A stretch of 64,000 bases of DNA from Flavobacteriaceae bacterium CP2B (GCA_001683825.1 LXTR01000038.1:62001-126000), one strand, 5' to 3'; positions 44,612 to 53,984 are shown, counted from the first letter of the stretch. Numbers and translations: made by a program. The notes: generated by a model not told the origin, from the letters alone.

Positions 44612-45652
44612 TTATGTGGGTATTTGCTGACTAAGGCAATGCAGGGTGCCAAACCCCCAGATCAGGTCGATGGCGCTGATCCCGATGACCTTTCGCTCAG
44701 GGAAACAGTCGGCAAGGGTGTCCAGGGCCTCGCGGTCATTCACGTCATTAAAAGTAGGCATCAGCACACAGCCATTCAGGATCAGGAAATTGGCATAGCT
44801 TGCCGGGAGGTTCACCGATTCAAAAGGAAGGGTCTCCGGCATGGGTAAGGTACGTATTTTAGGTGATTTACCATCCTCCAGGACCGCTTTATGCAGGCGT
44901 TCCAGGTTATCCTGTAGCGGTTTGTAATTCTTGTGCCTCCTATTTCGCTCCACCACTGTAAGGATGGTATCCCTGGATACGAAGCGGCACAGGTCGTCAA
45001 TATGGCCGTGGGTGTCGTCCCCTTCTATGCCGTTCCCCATCCAGATCACATTTTGCACCCCCAGGTATTCTTCAAAAATGGCTTCGTAATCTTCCTTTGA
45101 AAAGCCCGGGTTCCGCACCTGGATGTCGGGGTGCAGCAGGCATTCCTCCGAGGTAAGGAGGCTACCGCTCCCGTTACTGTCTATAGCCCCGCCCTCGAGC
45201 ACTACCGGTTTTCCCTTGTAAACGACAGGGGTCAGGCCGATCTTAAGTTCCTGGGCCACCCGTTCGGGAACGTTGCGGTCCAGGCGGTAGTTGGGGTACT
45301 TGGCCCAGCCATTAAAATGAAAATGCAGGGCTTCCCTCCTGCCATTGTTGTATACAATTACCGGTCCTGAATCCCGCATCCAGCTCCGGTTGGTCTTTAA
45401 GAGGAGGAAGGTGACTTTTTCAAGCGGGACATGGGCCCGCTCCAGCATGTCGGAGACCCGTTCCTTTAGCGATGCATCGGCAACCAGGAGGAAGACTTTT
45501 TCGAAGGATGCCACCTTCCGGATAAACTCTATGAAGGCCCACTGAATGGCCCGGTATTTCCCTGGCCAGTCGTTCCCGTTGGCCGGGAAGCATAAAAGGA
45601 TGCCTTCCTGTGGCTCCCATTCTGCGGGAAAACGCCGCCCCAGACTGCTCAT
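44612..45652 (-). CDS. aguA: Agmatine deiminase
   Basis: 346 residues. Hydrolyses agmatine to N-carbamoylputrescine and ammonia. Visible active-site parts are SWMRDSGPV (Asp94), GNGIEGDDTHGHIDDLCRF (His217 in the histidine pair region), and the nucleophile Cys295 in FLILNGCVLMPTFND. The N-terminus MSSLGRRFPAEWEPQEGI is typical. It overlaps the end of the upstream N-carbamoylputrescine amidase gene by 4 bp, so the two steps to putrescine are made from one message. Members of the peptidyl-arginine deiminase family are similar, but the partner gene settles the role. Confidence 0.93.
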   Translation of the reverse strand: MSSLGRRFPAEWEPQEGILLCFPANGNDWPGKYRAIQWAFIEFIRKVASFEKVFLLVADASLKERVSDMLERAHVPLEKVTFLLLKTNRSWMRDSGPVIVYNNGRREALHFHFNGWAKYPNYRLDRNVPERVAQELKIGLTPVVYKGKPVVLEGGAIDSNGSGSLLTSEECLLHPDIQVRNPGFSKEDYEAIFEEYLGVQNVIWMGNGIEGDDTHGHIDDLCRFVSRDTILTVVERNRRHKNYKPLQDNLERLHKAVLEDGKSPKIRTLPMPETLPFESVNLPASYANFLILNGCVLMPTFNDVNDREALDTLADCFPERKVIGISAIDLIWGFGTLHCLSQQIPT

Positions 45653-46533
45653 TGGTCCAACGCCCTTTTGGTCAGGTCACCAAAGGCATCGATACGCCTG
45701 TCGCGGAAAAAAGGCCAGTTTTGCCGCACATCTTCCTGCAACTCCAGGTCTACCGTGGCCATGATAATTTCTTCCTTATCGATGCTGGCCTGGGCCAGGA
45801 TCTCCCCTTGCGGCCCGGCAATAAACGATTGCCCCCAGAATTCTATGCCATCGGTCCCGGGAAGGTACTGTTCCAGCCCAATCCTGTTGGCTGCTGCCAC
45901 ATAGACGCCGTTGGCAACGGCATGGCCCTTCATCACATTCATCCAGGCACCAAACTGCCTTTCCCCATATGCCTCCTTTTCCCTGGGATGCCAGCCAATG
46001 GCGGTGGGATAAAACAGCACTTCGGCCCCCTTGAGGGCCGTCAGCCTCGCCGCCTCTGGGTACCACTGGTCCCAACAAATAAGGGTGCCGATTTTTCCCA
46101 CTTTGGTAGGGATGGTTTTAAACCCCAGGTCGCCCGGGGTAAAATAGAATTTCTCGTAATAATAAGGGTCGTCCGGAATATGCATTTTCCGGTACAAACC
46201 GGCTTCGCTCCCATCCGTATCCAGGATATAGGCGCTGTTGTGGTAGATCCCTGCCATGCGCTTTTCAAAGAAGGGCACGATGATGACCACCCCCAGTTCC
46301 CTGGCCAGGGCGCTAAACGCCCTGAAAGACACCCCGTAGAGGGGCTCTGCCAGTTGAAAGTTTTTGGTGTCTTCACTCTGGCAAAAATAGTGGCTGCCGT
46401 AAAGCTCCGGGAGGCAAATTACCCGGGCCCCCTTGCCCGCAGCCCTGCGAACCCATTCGAGGCCTTTTTTGAGGTTGTTTTCCGGTCCGTCGTTTAGAGA
46501 TAGTTGCACTACGGCGATCTGGTAGGTATCCAT
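45649..46533 (-). CDS. aguB: N-carbamoylputrescine amidase
   Basis: 294 residues of the nitrilase superfamily. The catalytic triad is Glu43 (VICLPELYGS), Lys116 (LYRKMHIPDD) and Cys153 (LICWDQWYPEAA). Converts N-carbamoylputrescine to putrescine, CO2 and ammonia. The family-typical FTPGDLGF and GERQFGAWMNVMKGHAVANG are present. It is the first gene of the aguB-aguA unit, and the stop of aguB lies inside the start of aguA. Putrescine is a common polyamine precursor in this phylum. Confidence 0.95.
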   Translation of the reverse strand: MDTYQIAVVQLSLNDGPENNLKKGLEWVRRAAGKGARVICLPELYGSHYFCQSEDTKNFQLAEPLYGVSFRAFSALARELGVVIIVPFFEKRMAGIYHNSAYILDTDGSEAGLYRKMHIPDDPYYYEKFYFTPGDLGFKTIPTKVGKIGTLICWDQWYPEAARLTALKGAEVLFYPTAIGWHPREKEAYGERQFGAWMNVMKGHAVANGVYVAAANRIGLEQYLPGTDGIEFWGQSFIAGPQGEILAQASIDKEEIIMATVDLELQEDVRQNWPFFRDRRIDAFGDLTKRALDQ

Positions 46534-46710
46534 GGATGTATGTTGTAAGGTAACTTCTAGTGCCCTTTTGGGCTAACCGCTTATCGGGTGTTCAAAAATA
46601 GTATTTTATCCCAACAATGAACTGTGCATCTACCATTGCGGATATCCCCGCAAACGCATTGTGTTAAATACCTTAAGCTCAAGGAAATACCCTATCTTTA
46701 AAAAAAAGTC

Positions 46711-46866
46711 ATGGATCGTAACAAAAAAATCAACCTGATCAGCTTTTTACTGGCCCTGGTGGCCGTGGTGATGATTGTTTTGGGCTTCGTGGTCAAAATG
46801 CCCGCACCAGCTTTAACGGGCATCGGCTTCCTGCTCATTGTCTGGACTTTTCAGGTGCTAAAATAG
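46711..46866 (+). CDS. 51-residue two-helix membrane protein
   Basis: A 156-bp frame from ATG 46711 to TAG 46866. The protein begins MDRNKKINLIS, has one long hydrophobic helix (FLLALVAVVMIVLGFVV), a short polar turn KMPAPALTG, and a second helix (IGFLLIVWTF). The basic start, balanced helices and clean stop suggest a real small gene; it is too short for usual gene-finding limits. It lies between the divergent aguB gene and the trHb gene. No function can be given. Confidence 0.65.
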   Translation: MDRNKKINLISFLLALVAVVMIVLGFVVKMPAPALTGIGFLLIVWTFQVLK

Positions 46867-46990
46867 CATCGGATAAAGGGTTTATAGAAGCGTATGTCCG
46901 AGGCCCGGGGCTTCCCCCCCCCCAATACCGGTATGTCCGGGGAGCGCATGGATACGCCTTGGCCGATAGCAGGCACTCCCGGTTATGGGG

Positions 46991-47365
46991 TTACTGGGCG
47001 ATGATCATGCCCTTCAGTGACCAAAGTATGCCCAAAACTTCATTCTTCGTCTCCTGATCAATACCGTGCTTATCCATGGCCAGGACGATATCATCCACTG
47101 CATGCATGTATTCGGCAGGGCTAATATTCATCCCCTTGTGGGCCGTCACCATATCGCGCCCGGTATAGGCGATATTCCCCCCGCTTCCGGCGCTAAAAAA
47201 GTCTACCGAATGCTGTTTTATTACCGCGAGCCGTTCCGGCTGGGTCTTGTAGGGCAGGAATCGCATGGAGATAGCAGGATTCTCCATATGGGTATTTACC
47301 GCATCGTCCACTAGCCGGGTAATGCCCGATGTGCCACCCAGGCGTTCAAAGAGTGTCTTTTTCAT
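46991..47365 (-). CDS. Group I truncated hemoglobin
   Basis: 124 residues from ATG 47365 (MKKTLFERLGGTSGITRLVD). The 2-over-2 globin pattern is present, with FFSAGSGGNIAYTGRDMVTA and the proximal haem His76 in the H-K-G-M sequence that follows. Family members bind O2 or NO and take part in NO detoxification or redox sensing. It lies on the same strand as the fused AraC-type regulator upstream, with 118 bp between, so the regulator may control it. A longer frame to 47437 has no globin-like sequence in front. Confidence 0.92.
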   Translation of the reverse strand: MKKTLFERLGGTSGITRLVDDAVNTHMENPAISMRFLPYKTQPERLAVIKQHSVDFFSAGSGGNIAYTGRDMVTAHKGMNISPAEYMHAVDDIVLAMDKHGIDQETKNEVLGILWSLKGMIIAQ

Positions 47366-47483
47366 TGTATGAATGGTTTTGGTTGTTCCTGTAAAAATAG
47401 CAAAGGCACTGGCAGGCCAAGTGTCCAATTGGTTCATTCACTAGCAAATTTGGTTCATGTAGGAGGCTCCGGGCTTCAAAAAG

Positions 47484-48590
47484 TTAGGCCAGATGCTGCT
47501 GGAGGTATTTGGAGGGGAGGATCCCAAAGCTTTCCGAAAAGCATTTAGAGAAGTAGGCCGGGTTGTTAAAACCGGTTTCATAGGCGATCTCGGAAATTGA
47601 CCCCGATCGCCGATGCAGCATTTCCAGGGCTTTTCGAAGCCGGAATTCCCGAAGAAAACGATTGGGCGACTTTCCTGTCAACTGCTTCAGGAGGCGGTAC
47701 ATTTTGCTTTTGCTGCACCCCAGGGCCCTGCTGAACGAGGGGACTGATATCGCATCGTCCGCGAATCGCTTTTCGCAGAAACGAACCATGCGGGTCAGGA
47801 ATTTTTGTTCCCTGGGGCCCAGGACACGGATTGCCTGCAGGTCGATCCGTGCGTTCCTGTTCTCATTTTCGTACTGCAATTTGACTTCGGACGAAACCAC
47901 CAGCGGGTCTTTTAAATATTCACACATATACCGGGCGGTATCTGTGATTTCACCAAAAATGACCTCCTGTTCATTGACCGGGGTACCCGCATCGATCCCG
48001 ATGTGCAACTGGCGGATCGAAGGGTCGAATTTCGGGGTGATGTATTTAAAGACGGATTGGATTTTCAGGGCGCAGAGCACCGCGTTGGTAACCGTATTAA
48101 AAGAGATCAGGTAACGGTGGTTATCCTGGCGAACAATCCGCCCCTGGTATTTCTGCAGTGTATTGCGGACGCTGTGGTGAAATTTTTGCGTGAAGATGCT
48201 GTATTGCTTCGCCTCCATCCGGTGCAGGAAATTACTGGTCTCTATGCTCATGATGGTGCGAAAGGCTGATTCATCGATGACCAGCAGATCTTCATCCTCC
48301 TTTTTCTCGGGGTCTTCGATCCGTCCGAGGAAGGATTCGACCACCTTGGCATCTACCTCGATAATCTTATGCGGAACTTCGCCATGCGCATGTTGGTGCA
48401 TGGCATTGATCGCCTCCCTGTCAGGTGCTTCAATTAGGCAAAAAGCCACCTGCCGGTGTGGATCACACCAATAGGTCATCCCTTTGCAACCGTATAGATG
48501 TTGCACCTTCAAATCTTCCTGGTGCATTTTGGCTACATGGGCAGGGGTAACTTCCTTCGGGATATCGTGGCGATCCATGTAGATAGGCAT
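47484..48590 (-). CDS. DUF4242 / degenerate cyclase-like / AraC fusion regulator
   Basis: 368 residues in three parts. 1-90 is a DUF4242 domain (nickel-binding SCO4226 type; MDRHDIPKEVTPAHVAKMHQ, AHGEVPHKIIEV). About 110-250 resembles a class III cyclase homology domain (LQKYQGRIVR, LHIGIDAGTPV, IFGEITDTARYMCEYL) but the metal aspartates and the other catalytic residues are missing, so it can bind but not cyclise. 265-365 is an AraC helix-turn-helix pair (ISEIAYETGFNNPAYFSKCF). It may sense a metal or ligand and regulate transcription, possibly of the hemoglobin gene downstream. The gene is divergent from the cotransporter at 48812. Confidence 0.82.
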   Translation of the reverse strand: MPIYMDRHDIPKEVTPAHVAKMHQEDLKVQHLYGCKGMTYWCDPHRQVAFCLIEAPDREAINAMHQHAHGEVPHKIIEVDAKVVESFLGRIEDPEKKEDEDLLVIDESAFRTIMSIETSNFLHRMEAKQYSIFTQKFHHSVRNTLQKYQGRIVRQDNHRYLISFNTVTNAVLCALKIQSVFKYITPKFDPSIRQLHIGIDAGTPVNEQEVIFGEITDTARYMCEYLKDPLVVSSEVKLQYENENRNARIDLQAIRVLGPREQKFLTRMVRFCEKRFADDAISVPSFSRALGCSKSKMYRLLKQLTGKSPNRFLREFRLRKALEMLHRRSGSISEIAYETGFNNPAYFSKCFSESFGILPSKYLQQHLA

Positions 48591-48811
48591 GGCTGTAGTT
48601 TTCTCCTAAGGTACTCATTTATAGGGAATATAAAAAGGGAAAAATGTCCGGTACGACTACCTTTTACAAGCCATCTCCCCTGGTGGAGCTAACTGTTTTT
48701 CCGGTCAGTTCAGCAAGATTTTTAGGCTTCCAGGACCTTGCTGATAATTAACAGAATGGATTCCCGCGAGAATTAGTATACTTGTAATACACCAACGAAG
48801 CCGGGCACCCA

Positions 48812-51004
48812 TTGGAAACCACACAGCAACAACTCAAAAAGTTTGGCACCTTCGCGGGGGTCTTTACTCCCACCCTCCTTACCATCCTGGGGGTGATCAT
48901 GTATTTGCGTATGGGTTGGGTGGTGGGTAACGCCGGCTTACTGGGGGCATGGCTTATCATCCTGGTTTCTTTCGTCATTACCCTGACCACGGCATTGTCC
49001 ATGTCGGCCATTACCACGAATATCCGCATTGGCGCCGGAGGTGCCTATGCCATTATTTCCCAGGCCCTGGGCCTGGAAGTGGGCGGGAGCCTGGGGATTC
49101 CAAGGTATGTCTCCCAAGGGCTCGCGGTAACCATGTATATTTTTGGATTCCGCGAAGGATGGCTTGGCATTTTTCCGGACCACCCCGCTTTTTTGGTAGA
49201 CATCATCGTATTTGCGCTCTTGTTGGCCATTGCCTATATCAGTGCCGACCTTGCCATAAAAACACAGTTCCTGATCATGGGCGTGATTATTCTATCTCTT
49301 ATATCCATTGTCCTGGCCGCCTATTATGGCTCTATGTATATCCCTGCCGAAGAGGCCGTGCGCTGGGGAAACTTTCGCGGTTCGGCGGAAAACGATTTTG
49401 GGGGCAGCAGTTTCTGGCTGGTCTTTGCCGTCTTTTTCCCCGCTTCTACCGGTATCATGGCCGGCGCCAACATGTCCGGAGAGCTTAAAAACCCAAAACG
49501 CAGTATCCCCCTGGGGACCCTTTGGGCCATAGGCGTAAGCTTTGTGATCTATATGGTCCTGGCGTATTGGCTCGCCCGTTCGGCTTCGGAAGCCGAACTG
49601 GTGTCTAACTATAATATCGTTATAGACAAGGCCTACTTTGGGCCATTGGTGATCGCCGGCATCCTCGGGGCTACCTTTTCATCGGCCCTGGCCTCTATCG
49701 TGGGTTCCTCCAGGATCCTCTTTGCCATGGGAGAGCACAGGGTGTTGCCCTTCGCTTCTTTCCTCTCGGTGCAAAGCGCCAATGGGCAACCCAGGAATGC
49801 CATGATCATCACAGGCATCATGATTTTCCTGACCATGTTGTTACGAGACCTTAACGCCGTAGCCCCTTTGGTCACCTTGTTTTTCCTTATCACGTATGCC
49901 ATGATCAATATTGTGGTGATCATTGAGCAACGGCTGGGGTTGATCAGTTACCGCCCCTTATTCAGGATTCCCCGCTGGGTCCCCTGGCTGGGGCTTGTTT
50001 CCTCTGTCCTGGCCATGTTCATCATCAATTCAACTATCAGCCTGGTTTCCATCAGCATTGTCTTTGTGGTCTACTGGTACCTTTCCCGGCAAAACCTTGA
50101 GACGCCTTTTGAGGACGTTCGTTCGGGGCTGTTCGTCTCTTTCGCGGAATGGGCTGCCAAGCATACCTGGGGAATGAAAACCATGCAACAACGGGCCTGG
50201 AAGCCCAACCTGATGGTGCCGGTACGGGATATAGAGGGTGCCAGGGGGAATTTTGAGCTTTTGAGGGATATCGCCCGGCCGAAAGGATCTGTGAAACTGC
50301 TGGGGATTGCCCCCCATAACGGTAACGGGTCTTTTGTGCGGGAGCTTTCCTCCCTGTCGGAATCCTTTAGGGCCAAGGGGGTTTTTTCATCCTGGGCCGT
50401 GATCCACAGCGATGATTTCGCCAGGGGGGTCAATTATGGAAACCAGGCTTTGCAAGGGGCCTTCTTTAAACCCAACATCGTTTTTTTGAACCTGCAGCAG
50501 CACGATGACTACGAAACCGAAATCCGTCCGGTCATACGGGAATGCATACGGCTGGAGATCGGGGTACTGTTGTTCCAATCGCATCCAAAAGCCTTATTGG
50601 GCGAAAAGAATATGATCAACATCTGGGTGCGCGACCGAACGCCTAACTGGAGTATCGGACTGGCCATAGGCAATCTGGACCTCTCTGCCCTCATTGCCTA
50701 TAAACTCAAAAAAAACTGGGACGCGACCATCCGCCTGGTCGTAGTGATCAAAGACCCGTCGGAAAAGGCCAATGCCCAGCATTTCCTGGACAGCCTGATC
50801 TCGCTGGCCCGGTTGCCGAAAACACTGACCGAAGTGCATGTAGGGGAATTCAAGGAAGTGGTAGCACGGGCCTCCAATGCCGACCTCAATATTTTTGGAA
50901 TGGATGCCGAATTACAGTTCGGGTTTGTCAGCGAAATCAGCCAGAAAACAAAGAGTTCCTGCCTCTTTGCCAAAAATTCAGGACATGAGAGCATCCTTGC
51001 CTGA
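48812..51004 (+). CDS. Cation-chloride (Na-K-Cl type) cotransporter-like permease
   Basis: 730 residues. A TAA at 48785 blocks the frame upstream and no ATG lies before residue 30, so the start must be the TTG at 48812. Residues 1-450 are twelve hydrophobic segments of the APC fold, with the start GVFTPTLLTILGVIMYLRMG that marks cation-chloride cotransporters and the loop PASTGIMAGANMSGELKNP. The C-terminal 280 residues form a cytosolic domain of the same family (GNFELLRDIARPKGSVK, LAIGNLDLSALIAY). Bacterial members move potassium, sodium, chloride or amino acids; the substrate is not settled. Transcribed divergently from the fused regulator. Confidence 0.9.
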   Translation: METTQQQLKKFGTFAGVFTPTLLTILGVIMYLRMGWVVGNAGLLGAWLIILVSFVITLTTALSMSAITTNIRIGAGGAYAIISQALGLEVGGSLGIPRYVSQGLAVTMYIFGFREGWLGIFPDHPAFLVDIIVFALLLAIAYISADLAIKTQFLIMGVIILSLISIVLAAYYGSMYIPAEEAVRWGNFRGSAENDFGGSSFWLVFAVFFPASTGIMAGANMSGELKNPKRSIPLGTLWAIGVSFVIYMVLAYWLARSASEAELVSNYNIVIDKAYFGPLVIAGILGATFSSALASIVGSSRILFAMGEHRVLPFASFLSVQSANGQPRNAMIITGIMIFLTMLLRDLNAVAPLVTLFFLITYAMINIVVIIEQRLGLISYRPLFRIPRWVPWLGLVSSVLAMFIINSTISLVSISIVFVVYWYLSRQNLETPFEDVRSGLFVSFAEWAAKHTWGMKTMQQRAWKPNLMVPVRDIEGARGNFELLRDIARPKGSVKLLGIAPHNGNGSFVRELSSLSESFRAKGVFSSWAVIHSDDFARGVNYGNQALQGAFFKPNIVFLNLQQHDDYETEIRPVIRECIRLEIGVLLFQSHPKALLGEKNMINIWVRDRTPNWSIGLAIGNLDLSALIAYKLKKNWDATIRLVVVIKDPSEKANAQHFLDSLISLARLPKTLTEVHVGEFKEVVARASNADLNIFGMDAELQFGFVSEISQKTKSSCLFAKNSGHESILA

Positions 51005-51012
51005 GAAACCCC

Positions 51013-51510
51013 CTATGGCTTCCTTTCGTAATGGATTTTCCAGGCGGTTTGCCAGGTCTTCCCGCCATCGCGGGTACCTTCCCAGGTCCACACAAGGCTG
51101 TTGGGCCGGATGTCTGAAAAAACCATACGGAATAATGCCCCCTGGCTATTTTCCTCTGTCATACTGAAAATCCGCTGCCCCTGGTCGGTGATGCCTTTGA
51201 AATGGAAATAGCCCCCTGCATTGTCGGCCCAGGACTGATACCAGCTCTGGGTTTGAGGGTTGTATACCGAGATGCTCGTTCCCCGGAAACCACTGCCCGG
51301 ATCCTCGAAGTGCTCCTGTAACACCTTGCCATCCAGTATTTTCTCTATTCGGTTATGGCCTTTGACCTTGACGGAATCCTTTGCATACCAGTGTACGTTC
51401 CACTCCCCCACCCAAAAATCAAAGGCATTGGCGGCATCTTCCTGCCCGTGGCCCCATAAAAAACTCATCAGGAAGACGGTGAGGGCGGTGAATGGCAGGT
51501 ACTTGATCAT
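51013..51510 (-). CDS. Exported DUF1579-like protein
   Basis: 165 residues from ATG 51510; signal peptide (MIKYLPFTALTVFLMSFLWG, cut near HGQ|EDA). The mature part starts FDFWVGEWNVHWY, has the internal LDGKVLQEHFED and VYNPQTQSWYQSWADNAGG, and ends with DGGKTWQTAWKIHYER. This is the lipocalin-like pattern of DUF1579 and related families, sometimes called lipid-binding barrels. Convergent with the cotransporter, with 8 bp between stops. Function unknown. Confidence 0.82.
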   Translation of the reverse strand: MIKYLPFTALTVFLMSFLWGHGQEDAANAFDFWVGEWNVHWYAKDSVKVKGHNRIEKILDGKVLQEHFEDPGSGFRGTSISVYNPQTQSWYQSWADNAGGYFHFKGITDQGQRIFSMTEENSQGALFRMVFSDIRPNSLVWTWEGTRDGGKTWQTAWKIHYERKP

Positions 51511-51781
51511 AGGCAACTGGATTAACGGGGCCTGGGGCGTGGGGGTACACAGCCTTGTAAACCTTTTTAAAAATAACCGAAATTTTCCTAAAACGCAACC
51601 AATTTGGCACCCGGCACCTGCCCTACGGGCTATACAGGTGATAACGCCCTTTCACTAAGGACGCTCCTTGTCGACCTGCCTTGTGAACCGTACCGGCTAC
51701 TGTAAATCATGTTAAAAAAAACCTAAGCCTGTAACAAAGCATTTGTGCCGGCTTCCTATGCTGCGAATAAACCGGGTCCCT

Positions 51782-52357
51782 ATGGAGACGATTTTCATTA
51801 AAAATATGGTCTGCAGCCGCTGTAAACTGGCAGCCACACTGGCATTTGAAAAAGCCCGTATCCCCCTCCTGCACATTAGCCTGGGGCAGGTGCAGGTCCG
51901 TCGGGCAGATGTATCCCCTGCAAAATTGGCGGTACTCGACAGCCTTTTGAAGGAATATGGGCTGGAGCGTACCACCGATCGGAAAAGCCGGCTGCTGGAG
52001 CAATTAAAGGCTTTTATCATCGAGTATATCCATTTCCGCGACCTTTCCGAAATAAAGCTCAAATGGTCTCAGCTCCTGGAGCAACAACTGGGGTACGACT
52101 ATGACTACCTGAGCAAATTGTTTTCTTCCGCGAACGGGATCACGCTGGAACGCTATATCATTAAACAAAAAATTGAAAAAGTGAAAGCCTACCTGGCCCA
52201 TGACGAGATGCGGCTAAAGGAAATTGCTTACCGGATGGGGTACAAAAACACGAACCACGTCTCTTCTCAATTCCGTAAAGTCACCGGGGTTACCATTTCC
52301 TGCTTCCGGCGAAACATCCGGGAATCCAGACGCTTGTCAGTAGACCAAATCACGTAA
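51782..52357 (+). CDS. AraC-type regulator with N-terminal CxxC heavy-metal-like domain
   Basis: 191 residues from ATG 51782 (METIFIKNMVCSRCKLAATL). The first 70 residues look like a heavy-metal-associated or thiol-sensing domain with CSRC, and the rest is AraC-like: YDYDYLSKLFSSANGITLER, LKEIAYRMGYKNTNHVSSQF, RKVTGVTISCFRR. Proteins of this type are common in Bacteroidota and are thought to respond to metals or oxidants through the CxxC. An extra TTG-started frame before the ATG is not needed. Upstream of the DUF5689 lipoprotein gene, which it might control. Confidence 0.85.
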   Translation: METIFIKNMVCSRCKLAATLAFEKARIPLLHISLGQVQVRRADVSPAKLAVLDSLLKEYGLERTTDRKSRLLEQLKAFIIEYIHFRDLSEIKLKWSQLLEQQLGYDYDYLSKLFSSANGITLERYIIKQKIEKVKAYLAHDEMRLKEIAYRMGYKNTNHVSSQFRKVTGVTISCFRRNIRESRRLSVDQIT

Positions 52358-52538
52358 TTATATACTTTTTTACCGGATAAATATACCTGCGCGCCAGGGA
52401 TTCCTCCCGACATTTGCCGACGAAAAACAACACGGTATTATAATAAAGTAATACTTTATTTTAAATAGTGTTAAAACCTAAAGATCAATAAACTGTAATT
52501 AATCAATAAGCAAGCAACAATTCAATCAATCCACAAAT

Positions 52539-53957
52539 ATGAAAAAATATCTGAATGCCTCAATGATCGGGCTGCTACTGCTAAGCCTGGGAATAAGCGG
52601 ATGCAGTGATGACGACCAGGCCACTGCCCCGGAGGGCAAACCCGTCAAGGTCTCATTTGAATCTGAAGTACACGAACCAGGGGGTGATATCACCTCCTAT
52701 GAGATGGTGCTCAAACTAAGCGAACAAGCGGCAAAAAACGGCTCGGTGCGCATCAGCCTGGCCGGGAAGATGGGCTATGGGCAACAATACTATACAGAAC
52801 CCGCAGCCCAAAACGGGGTGCTGGAGGTAGCGCTTGCCAAGGATCAGAACACGGCCAGGTTCAAAGTACATAAGTTGGCCGACCTGCCCAACGGGGAGAA
52901 CATCCTCCAGATGATCCTCCAGGAACCCACGGAAGGCTTTTCCCTGGGCGACCCATCCATGTCCCTGCTGCGGTTCCGGAAAAACACCCCTCTGTCTGCT
53001 TCGATAGCTTTCACTACGGCCACTTCAGAGGTTTGGGAGGACGACACAGACGGGATAGAGCTGCGCCTCGAACTAAGTGCGGCCCTTTCCACAACCGAGC
53101 AAGTAACCATTGATTTTGAGGCGAGTGATATGCTGACCTACGGTGAGGATTACACCACAGACCCCGCCCTGGTCCTCGGACAGATGCTCCTGGAGGTTCC
53201 CGCTGGCGAAACCGGTGTTACCTTCCGGCTAATGCCCGTAGACAACAACCAGGCAATGACAGATTACCAAATCAACCTGGCCATCAGCGCCACCACCGGA
53301 TACCTGGTCAAGGGCGACCTGTACGGGCATGTGATCACCCTGCGTGAAGATGACGACCTCCAGGGTGTTGTAGTGCATACGATTGCCGAGTTGCGGGATA
53401 CTTTTGGACAATACCCGGGAGACTGGTACCTGCCGGAAGACTATTATATTGAAGGGGTCATCACCTCAGGCACCAATGTGGCCGACGGCAAAACCGCTTA
53501 TATCCAGGATGCCACCGCGGGGATCATGCTGCGTTTCACCCCTTCGAATGTCCTGAATTACGGGGACAAGGTGCGCCTAAACCTTAAGAATGCCACTGGC
53601 AATACGGTAAATGGGCAGAAAGCCATGACCAATATTGTTGACCTGAGTGGCACGCTGCTGGATGAGGACGTGGAGGTGATCCCCCAGGAAATAAGCCTGG
53701 AACAGTTGGCCAGCGGGGCGTATGAAGGCAGGCGGGTACGCATCAGTGGCATTACTTTTACCCAGGCCAATGGCAGCAATACCTTTGCTGGGAACCGAAT
53801 CATCAGCAACGGGACCTTCTCGGCCCTGGTAAAGACCTATGAGGCTGCCGAGTTCGCTACAGGGGTACTGCCCGAAGGCGTAATTGCCATCCAGGGGATT
53901 GTGGGCGATTTCGGGTACCTGCTGCCGCAGCGTTTGACGAGTGATATCGACCTTTGA
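52539..53957 (+). CDS. DUF5689-type lipoprotein, surface-exposed
   Basis: 472 residues. A lipobox ISGC puts the lipidated Cys at 22, followed at once by SDDD, the acidic lipoprotein export signal that sends proteins to the outer face in Bacteroidota. Residues 40-280 contain two beta-sandwich segments like Calx-beta (VKVSFESEVHEPG; ASIAFTTATSEVWEDD), and 285-472 is the DUF5689 domain (VVVHTIAELRDTFGQYPGDW; VIAIQGIVGDFGYLLPQRLT). It may bind polysaccharide or be part of a surface complex, but no SusC/D genes are near. A strong terminator follows at 53985-54008. Confidence 0.88.
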   Translation: MKKYLNASMIGLLLLSLGISGCSDDDQATAPEGKPVKVSFESEVHEPGGDITSYEMVLKLSEQAAKNGSVRISLAGKMGYGQQYYTEPAAQNGVLEVALAKDQNTARFKVHKLADLPNGENILQMILQEPTEGFSLGDPSMSLLRFRKNTPLSASIAFTTATSEVWEDDTDGIELRLELSAALSTTEQVTIDFEASDMLTYGEDYTTDPALVLGQMLLEVPAGETGVTFRLMPVDNNQAMTDYQINLAISATTGYLVKGDLYGHVITLREDDDLQGVVVHTIAELRDTFGQYPGDWYLPEDYYIEGVITSGTNVADGKTAYIQDATAGIMLRFTPSNVLNYGDKVRLNLKNATGNTVNGQKAMTNIVDLSGTLLDEDVEVIPQEISLEQLASGAYEGRRVRISGITFTQANGSNTFAGNRIISNGTFSALVKTYEAAEFATGVLPEGVIAIQGIVGDFGYLLPQRLTSDIDL

Positions 53958-53984
53958 GGACGGAAGGAAACAAAGCGAAAACAA

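Noticed and set aside
45610-46497. A 295-codon plus-strand frame opposite aguB
   Set aside because: It mirrors the aguB coding frame in reverse; aguB has the full nitrilase triad.
46886-46940. Direct repeat of GTATGTCCG flanking a C-run
   Set aside because: Only two short copies with no gene or fold linked to them; likely chance.
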